Origin: an uncultured beta proteobacterium
Lineage (GTDB): Bacteria > Pseudomonadota > Gammaproteobacteria > Burkholderiales > Burkholderiaceae_C
Reading direction: 5' to 3'
DNA: 10,939 bases
Assembly: GCA_903920405.1 (NCBI GenBank)
Contig: CAIXMC010000448.1
Coordinates: 1-10,939, forward strand
Shown here: piece after piece, positions 7,474-10,939 of the stretch
Numbering within the stretch: the first letter of the stretch is position 1
How the letters are laid out: each line of letters opens with the position of its first letter
Program-made: the position numbers and the translations under genes
The notes under the pieces: model-generated
The model's database searches: none
The model's input: only the letters and a program-made list of their open reading frames with translations
Told to the model about the DNA's origin: nothing

Positions 7474-7478
7474 TCTCC
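7474..7478 (-). promoter_or_regulatory. Ribosome binding site of pepN
   Basis: GGAGA on the minus strand, seven bases before the pepN ATG, within the 33-bp gap behind the c-di-GMP gene. It is the best Shine-Dalgarno on the minus strand and supports independent, efficient translation of pepN from a shared transcript. Confidence 0.65.
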
Positions 7479-7499
7479 AAAAATTTTTATTTCAACGAT

Positions 7500-9596
7500 T
7501 CAATACTGCTGCGCAAATTTTTCAAAATCTTCCAGCGCAATGGGACGGCTGAACAAATAGCCTTGGTAGGCATGACAGCCGATGTGCGCCAGAAATTCCT
7601 GGTGTGCTTTTGTTTCTACACCCTCGGCAATCACGGCCAGACCCAGACTTTCGGCCAGCGCCACCACCATTCTGGCAATGGCTGCGTCGTTTGAGTCTGT
7701 CAAAATATTTTTAACAAAACCCTGGTCAATTTTGAGCTGATCCAGCGGCAGACGCTTGAGGTAAGAAAGCGACGAGTACCCTGTCCCAAAGTCATCGAGT
7801 GAGAAGCTCAGTCCAAGACTTTTTAGCGCCGACATTTTGAGAATGATGCTCTCCACGTCGGTGACCAAAAGACTTTCGGTGAGTTCCAGTTTAAGCCGAT
7901 GGGGGTTGGCACCGGTGCGTGCCAGAGTGGCTTGCACCTGTGCTACGAAATCTTCCTGATAAAACTGCTTGGCGCTAACGTTCACGGCCAGTGTCAGATA
8001 CGCCAAAGTGGGCTGCACAGCCCAGGCCGCCAACTGGGCGCAGGCGGTCTCAAGCACCCACTGGCCCAACGGCAGAATCAGGCCCGTTTCTTCGGCTAAG
8101 GGAATGAACTCTGTCGGAGCCACCATGTTTCGCACGGGATGCTGCCAGCGCACCAGAACCTCGGCACCCGTCAAGCCACTGGTGTTCACCTGCGCCTGAT
8201 AATGCAGAACAAACTGATTTTGGCGTACAGCTTCGCGCAAATCTCGCTCCAGTGCAGATCGCACCGTAACCATCACCTGCATCTGTGCATCAAAAAATCG
8301 CAGTTGGTTGCGCCCTGCTGCTTTGGCCTGGTACATGGCCATCTCGGCGCGCTTCAGTGGCTCCTCAGTGGTTTCAAGCGTGCCAAAAAGGGTGATCCCG
8401 ATGCTGGACGTGTTGTGATGCTCGAAGGGGCCGATGGGGTAGCTCTGACTGAGTTCCTGGTGAATTTTGTGACCGACAGCTTCGGCCTGGGTCGCCGCGT
8501 CAAACGCGCTGAAGTTGAGATGTTCGATCATCACTACAAACTCATCGCCCCCTAAGCGCGCCACCGTGTCATCATCGCGCACGCAGGTCATCAGACGCTT
8601 GGCAGCCATTTCCAAAAGCAAGTCGCCCTGCAAATGACCCAGCGTTTCATTGAGGGTCTTGAAGTTATCCAGATCAACATACAACAAGGCGCCTTTGCAT
8701 TGATGCCTGGCACAGGTTGCAATGGCCTGCTCCAGGCGATCGAGCAACAGGCGGCGGTTGGGCAAATGCGTCAAGGGGTCATAAAAAGCCAGGTAGTTGA
8801 TCTGGTCTTCGGCACTCTTGCGTGAAGTGATGTCCGTGCAAGTGGCCACATAGTGGGTGAGCTGACCGTCTGCATCTTTTACGGCACTGATGTCGATCCA
8901 CGTGGGAAAAATATCGCCATTTTTGCGTCGATTCCAGATTTCGCCATGCCAGTTGTCCTCACACACAATGCTATGCCACATGGCCTTGTAGAAAACCACA
9001 TCATGGCGACCCGATGCCAGCAGGCGCGGGTTTTGGCCAAGAACTTCATCTGCGCCATAGCCCGTCATCTGCATGAAGGCCTGGTTCACACGCAAGATAT
9101 TGCCATCGGTATCGGTGATGACCATGCCTTGCTGCGACTCAAAGATCGTCGCGGCGACACGCAGATCCTCTTCGGCCTTGGCCAGGGCGCTCACATCAAT
9201 GTCCATGCAAAACAGAACGGGCAGATGCCCTGCAACATGAACAACCGTGTGGCTGGAATAAACCGGGACGACGTGACCATCCTTATGCATCAGGTTCAAG
9301 CGACCAGGCGGTATGCCCTGACCGGTCTCAAACATGTGGCGCACTGCGTCCTTGACGATGGAGCGCATGTCCGGCGGGATGATCAAATTGAGCAGATTAC
9401 CGCCCAGAGCTTCAGCGGCGCTGTAGCCATAAATGGCCTCTGAAGCACGGTTCCAATAGACGACCGTTCCATCAGGCAAATATCCTTGTATGGACATGGC
9501 ATCTGCATCTTCAAACAATTTTTGAAAACGCAAGTCAGAAATTTTTTCAAAGTTTTCTGTGACAGAAGCGTGGGTTGATATTGGTGTGATAGACAT
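7500..9596 (-). CDS. PAS-PAS-GGDEF-EAL c-di-GMP cyclase/phosphodiesterase
   Basis: Soluble signalling enzyme of 698 residues with no signal peptide or membrane segment. Two PAS domains come first (about 22-135, with the YWNRASEAIYGYS core; about 145-258, with its PAC part ending in CTDITSRK). The GGDEF domain (about 265-430) has DPLTHLPNR, the metal-binding VDLDNFK (Asp308), an intact GGDEF at 349-353 and an inhibitory RxxD site (Arg340-Asp343) five residues ahead. The EAL domain (about 435-695) has EVL (Glu479) in place of EAL and keeps the expected catalytic residues: Asn539, Glu571, Asp601, Asp602, Lys622, Glu658 and Gln678; QGYLFSRP closes the domain. By motif, both synthesis and breakdown of c-di-GMP are possible; which dominates in the cell cannot be seen. 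The PAS domains probably sense a cytosolic ligand, cofactor or redox state. pepN lies 33 bp downstream, and ahpC diverges upstream. The start ATG has only a weak Shine-Dalgarno. Confidence 0.95.
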   Translation of the reverse strand: MSITPISTHASVTENFEKISDLRFQKLFEDADAMSIQGYLPDGTVVYWNRASEAIYGYSAAEALGGNLLNLIIPPDMRSIVKDAVRHMFETGQGIPPGRLNLMHKDGHVVPVYSSHTVVHVAGHLPVLFCMDIDVSALAKAEEDLRVAATIFESQQGMVITDTDGNILRVNQAFMQMTGYGADEVLGQNPRLLASGRHDVVFYKAMWHSIVCEDNWHGEIWNRRKNGDIFPTWIDISAVKDADGQLTHYVATCTDITSRKSAEDQINYLAFYDPLTHLPNRRLLLDRLEQAIATCARHQCKGALLYVDLDNFKTLNETLGHLQGDLLLEMAAKRLMTCVRDDDTVARLGGDEFVVMIEHLNFSAFDAATQAEAVGHKIHQELSQSYPIGPFEHHNTSSIGITLFGTLETTEEPLKRAEMAMYQAKAAGRNQLRFFDAQMQVMVTVRSALERDLREAVRQNQFVLHYQAQVNTSGLTGAEVLVRWQHPVRNMVAPTEFIPLAEETGLILPLGQWVLETACAQLAAWAVQPTLAYLTLAVNVSAKQFYQEDFVAQVQATLARTGANPHRLKLELTESLLVTDVESIILKMSALKSLGLSFSLDDFGTGYSSLSYLKRLPLDQLKIDQGFVKNILTDSNDAAIARMVVALAESLGLAVIAEGVETKAHQEFLAHIGCHAYQGYLFSRPIALEDFEKFAQQY

Positions 9597-9613
9597 CTTG
9601 ATGACCCAAAATC

Positions 9614-9642
9614 AATGTACGGTGTTCATGAGAAACTGTGAA
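9614..9642 (-). promoter_or_regulatory. Candidate sigma-70 promoter of the c-di-GMP gene
   Basis: Read on the minus strand, TTCACA (9637-9642, five of six to TTGACA) and TACATT (9614-9619, four of six to TATAAT) are separated by exactly 17 bp. Transcription would start near 9607, leaving a 5' leader of only about ten bases before the ATG, which fits the weak ribosome binding site. Judged by eye only. Confidence 0.35.
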
Positions 9643-9813
9643 GCTCACCATGGACTTGTGAGGTGTGTACCCACATGGGATATGGTCATCCATAACGATG
9701 GTCGCAACATTCTCGGGTGTTTTGAATGTCAAAAGCTGACATGGACACCTGTCATTGTAAAACGCAGAATACGGGGTGTCAACGGTTACGAAAATTGAGC
9801 AAAAAGCATCGAA

Positions 9814-9841
9814 TTTCGACACCCCAGGTCGCGGCTATGAT
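9814..9841 (+). promoter_or_regulatory. Candidate promoter of ahpC
   Basis: TATGAT at 9836-9841 is a good -10 box. The matching -35 position is poor (TTTCGA, 9814-9819, spacer 16), as is common for promoters that need an activator. Transcription would start near 9848, about 50 bases before ahpC. The palindrome CTAT-N5-ATAG (9847-9859) would lie at the start site, and the right half of the GGGGTGTC/GACACCCC pair (9818-9825) lies between the boxes. An OxyR site would be expected on family grounds for ahpC, but the ATAG-N7-CTAT pattern is not properly met. Confidence 0.35.
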
Positions 9842-9887
9842 GGCGTCTATCGGTAATAGTGCCGATGTCTTTTTAACCCCATTTTTC

Positions 9888-9892
9888 AGGAG
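9888..9892 (+). promoter_or_regulatory. Ribosome binding site of ahpC
   Basis: AGGAG six bases before the ATG at 9899; a strong site that fits the high expression usual for AhpC and confirms the start. Confidence 0.8.
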
Positions 9893-9898
9893 TCATTC

Positions 9899-10462
9899 AT
9901 GTCATTGATCAATACCCAGGTTAAACCTTTTACTGCCCAAGCGTACCAAGCGGGCCAATTTATTGAAGTGAGCGAACAAACGTTCATGGACAGATGGTCT
10001 GTGCTGGTGTTTTACCCTGCTGACTTTACGTTTGTTTGTCCCACCGAGCTTGAAGACCTTGCCGACACTCACGCTGAATTTTCAAAAATTGGTGCTGACA
10101 TTTATGGCATTTCTACAGATACCCACTTTGCCCACAAGGCTTGGGCAGATACTTCCCCCGCCATTCAAAAAGTTAAATATGCACTGATTGGTGACCCCAC
10201 CGGCAGACTGTCGCGCAACTTTGAAGTCATGATTGAAGAAGAGGGCTTGGCACTTCGCGGCACTTTTGTCATCAATCCTGAAGGTCAAATCAAACTGTGT
10301 GAAATTCATGACAATGGCATTGGTCGTGATGCCAAAGAGCTGTTGCGCAAGGTGACAGCCGCCCAATATGTTTATGACCACCCGGGCGAAGTGTGCCCTG
10401 CCAAGTGGCATAGCGGCGCTGCCTCACTGAAACCTTCGATCGATCTGGTTGGTAAAATATAA
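9899..10462 (+). CDS. ahpC: Alkyl hydroperoxide reductase subunit C (typical 2-Cys peroxiredoxin)
   Basis: Cytosolic peroxiredoxin of 187 residues, the same length as E. coli AhpC. It reduces hydrogen peroxide, organic peroxides and peroxynitrite. The peroxidatic Cys47 sits in FYPADFTFVCPTEL, and the resolving Cys166 in GEVCPAKW. The GTFVINPEG strand and the C-terminal tail (SIDLVGKI), which bears the YF-like flexible end in sensitive peroxiredoxins, closely follow the E. coli enzyme. It is normally reduced by AhpF or a thioredoxin-like partner; no ahpF lies next to it in the window. It stands alone as a single-gene unit between the divergent c-di-GMP gene and the terminator at 10492. It is often controlled by OxyR in proteobacteria, though no clear OxyR site is seen here. 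Confidence 0.97.
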   Translation: MSLINTQVKPFTAQAYQAGQFIEVSEQTFMDRWSVLVFYPADFTFVCPTELEDLADTHAEFSKIGADIYGISTDTHFAHKAWADTSPAIQKVKYALIGDPTGRLSRNFEVMIEEEGLALRGTFVINPEGQIKLCEIHDNGIGRDAKELLRKVTAAQYVYDHPGEVCPAKWHSGAASLKPSIDLVGKI

Positions 10463-10491
10463 CTCTTTGTTCCCTCTATTATTTTTACTGT

Positions 10492-10515
10492 AACGGCACT
10501 TCAGAGTGCCGTTTT
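10492..10515 (+). terminator. Intrinsic terminator behind ahpC
   Basis: Perfect stem AACGGCACT / AGTGCCGTT (10492-10500 and 10505-10513) around the tetraloop TCAG, running into TTTT (10512-10515). It lies 30 bp after the ahpC stop. A strong GC-rich stem with a short U-tract is typical of a rho-independent terminator. It separates ahpC from valS. Confidence 0.85.
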
Positions 10516-10546
10516 CCGTGATAAAAGATCATTTAAAACGACACCC

Positions 10547-10939
10547 ATGACCCCTACCTTGCACCAACCCGGCCTTGACAGCTTGTCAAAATCTTTTGAA
10601 CCCGCCGCCCTCGAAGCCCGCTGGGGGCCAGAGTGGGAAAAGCGTGGCTACAGTGTTGCAGGCTTTCGCGGTACGGGAGTCACCAGCCCTGAAGCTGCTG
10701 CACAGGGACAAAACTTTGCCATTCAGTTGCCGCCCCCCAACGTCACGGGCACATTGCATATGGGTCATGCGTTTAACCAAACCATCATGGACAGCCTGAC
10801 GCGCTACCACCGCATGAAAGGGTTTAACACGGCGTGGATTCCTGGTACCGACCATGCAGGCATTGCCACCCAAATTGTGGTGGAACGCCAGTTGCAGGCA
10901 CAAGGCATCAACCGTCACGACATGGGCAGCACGCCAGAC
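10547..10939 (+). CDS. valS: Valyl-tRNA synthetase, N-terminal part (cut by window end)
   Basis: The first 131 residues of ValS, the class I synthetase that charges tRNA-Val with valine; the reading frame is open to the last base. The residues 16-34 ([19 protein letters not shown]) are typical of betaproteobacterial ValS. The Rossmann-fold signature [16 protein letters not shown] (61-76) contains the class I HIGH motif as HMGH (71-74). [13 protein letters not shown] (97-109) is also characteristic. The editing domain, KMSKS loop and tRNA-binding end lie outside the window; the full protein would be about 950 residues. The start lacks a good Shine-Dalgarno, but no in-frame start exists between it and the upstream terminator. 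The leader after that terminator is only 31 bp. Confidence 0.95.
   Translation, partial: MTPTLHQPGLDSLSKSFEPAALEARWGPEWEKRGYSVAGFRGTGVTSPEAAAQGQNFAIQLPPPNVTGTLHMGHAFNQTIMDSLTRYHRMKGFNTAWIPGTDHAGIATQIVVERQLQAQGINRHDMGSTPD

Larger units (their letters stand above)
9597..9898. promoter_or_regulatory. Divergent regulatory region between the c-di-GMP gene and ahpC
   Basis: This 302-bp gap contains no convincing gene; short ORFs across it are not conserved-looking. It must carry promoters in both directions. It holds several inverted repeats: TATGG-TCAT-CCATA (9681-9694), ATGTCA-N5-TGACAT (9726-9742), a further TGTCA at 9750-9754, GGGGTGTC (9773-9780) paired with GACACCCC (9818-9825), TCGAA-T-TTCGA (9809-9819), and CTAT-N5-ATAG (9847-9859). 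The motif GACACC or its complement occurs at 9744-9749, 9775-9780 and 9818-9823. These are plausible regulator sites, but no known consensus is matched with certainty. Confidence 0.5.

Noticed and set aside
8160..8162. EVL instead of EAL as a sign of a dead phosphodiesterase
   Set aside because: EVL is a common active variant, and all other catalytic residues of the EAL domain are present.
8853..9443. 196-residue open frame opposite the c-di-GMP gene
   Set aside because: It is antisense to the conserved PAS domains, has no ribosome binding site of note and no recognisable motif.
9559..9908. Small genes in the ahpC upstream region
   Set aside because: The short frames on both strands overlap known gene starts, lack ribosome binding sites and look unlike real proteins.

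Overview
The window comes from a betaproteobacterium, most likely of the Burkholderiales. The protein sequences point there (ValS N-terminus, AhpC, PepN and a KpsD-like export protein of betaproteobacterial style), and base composition looks close to balanced by eye. The genus cannot be named from the sequence alone. No rRNA, tRNA, CRISPR array, insertion sequence or phage gene is visible.

Layout from left to right. At 1-139 and again at 4585-4720 lies an almost identical 136-bp direct repeat (two differences). Most of it is one long imperfect palindrome that can fold into a cruciform or hairpin. Between the copies sits a tight plus-strand operon of three envelope genes: a multi-SLBB outer-membrane polysaccharide export protein (291-2627), a Wzz-type chain-length/co-polymerase protein without a kinase domain (2640-3833), and a DsbC-type periplasmic disulfide isomerase (3842-4573). 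Gaps are 12 and 8 bp. The operon is preceded by about 150 bp of AT-rich leader. The second repeat starts directly after the dsbC stop codon and fills the gap to the convergent gene pepN.

On the minus strand, a dual-domain c-di-GMP enzyme (PAS-PAS-GGDEF-EAL, 7500-9596) is followed 33 bp later by aminopeptidase N (pepN, 4737-7466), probably as one transcript. A 302-bp divergent intergenic region rich in inverted repeats separates it from plus-strand ahpC (9899-10462), a two-cysteine peroxiredoxin. ahpC ends in a clear intrinsic terminator, and the 5' part of valS (10547 to the window end) follows.

How the genes fit together: the export protein and the Wzz-type protein would form the trans-envelope exit route for a surface or secreted polysaccharide whose synthesis genes are not in the window. 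DsbC would supply disulfide repair in the periplasm. The c-di-GMP enzyme could influence the sessile/motile decision and thus matrix production, but no direct link is visible. pepN, ahpC and valS are housekeeping genes. Nothing here is a clear new system; the most notable unexplained structure is the long palindromic repeat bracketing the envelope operon.
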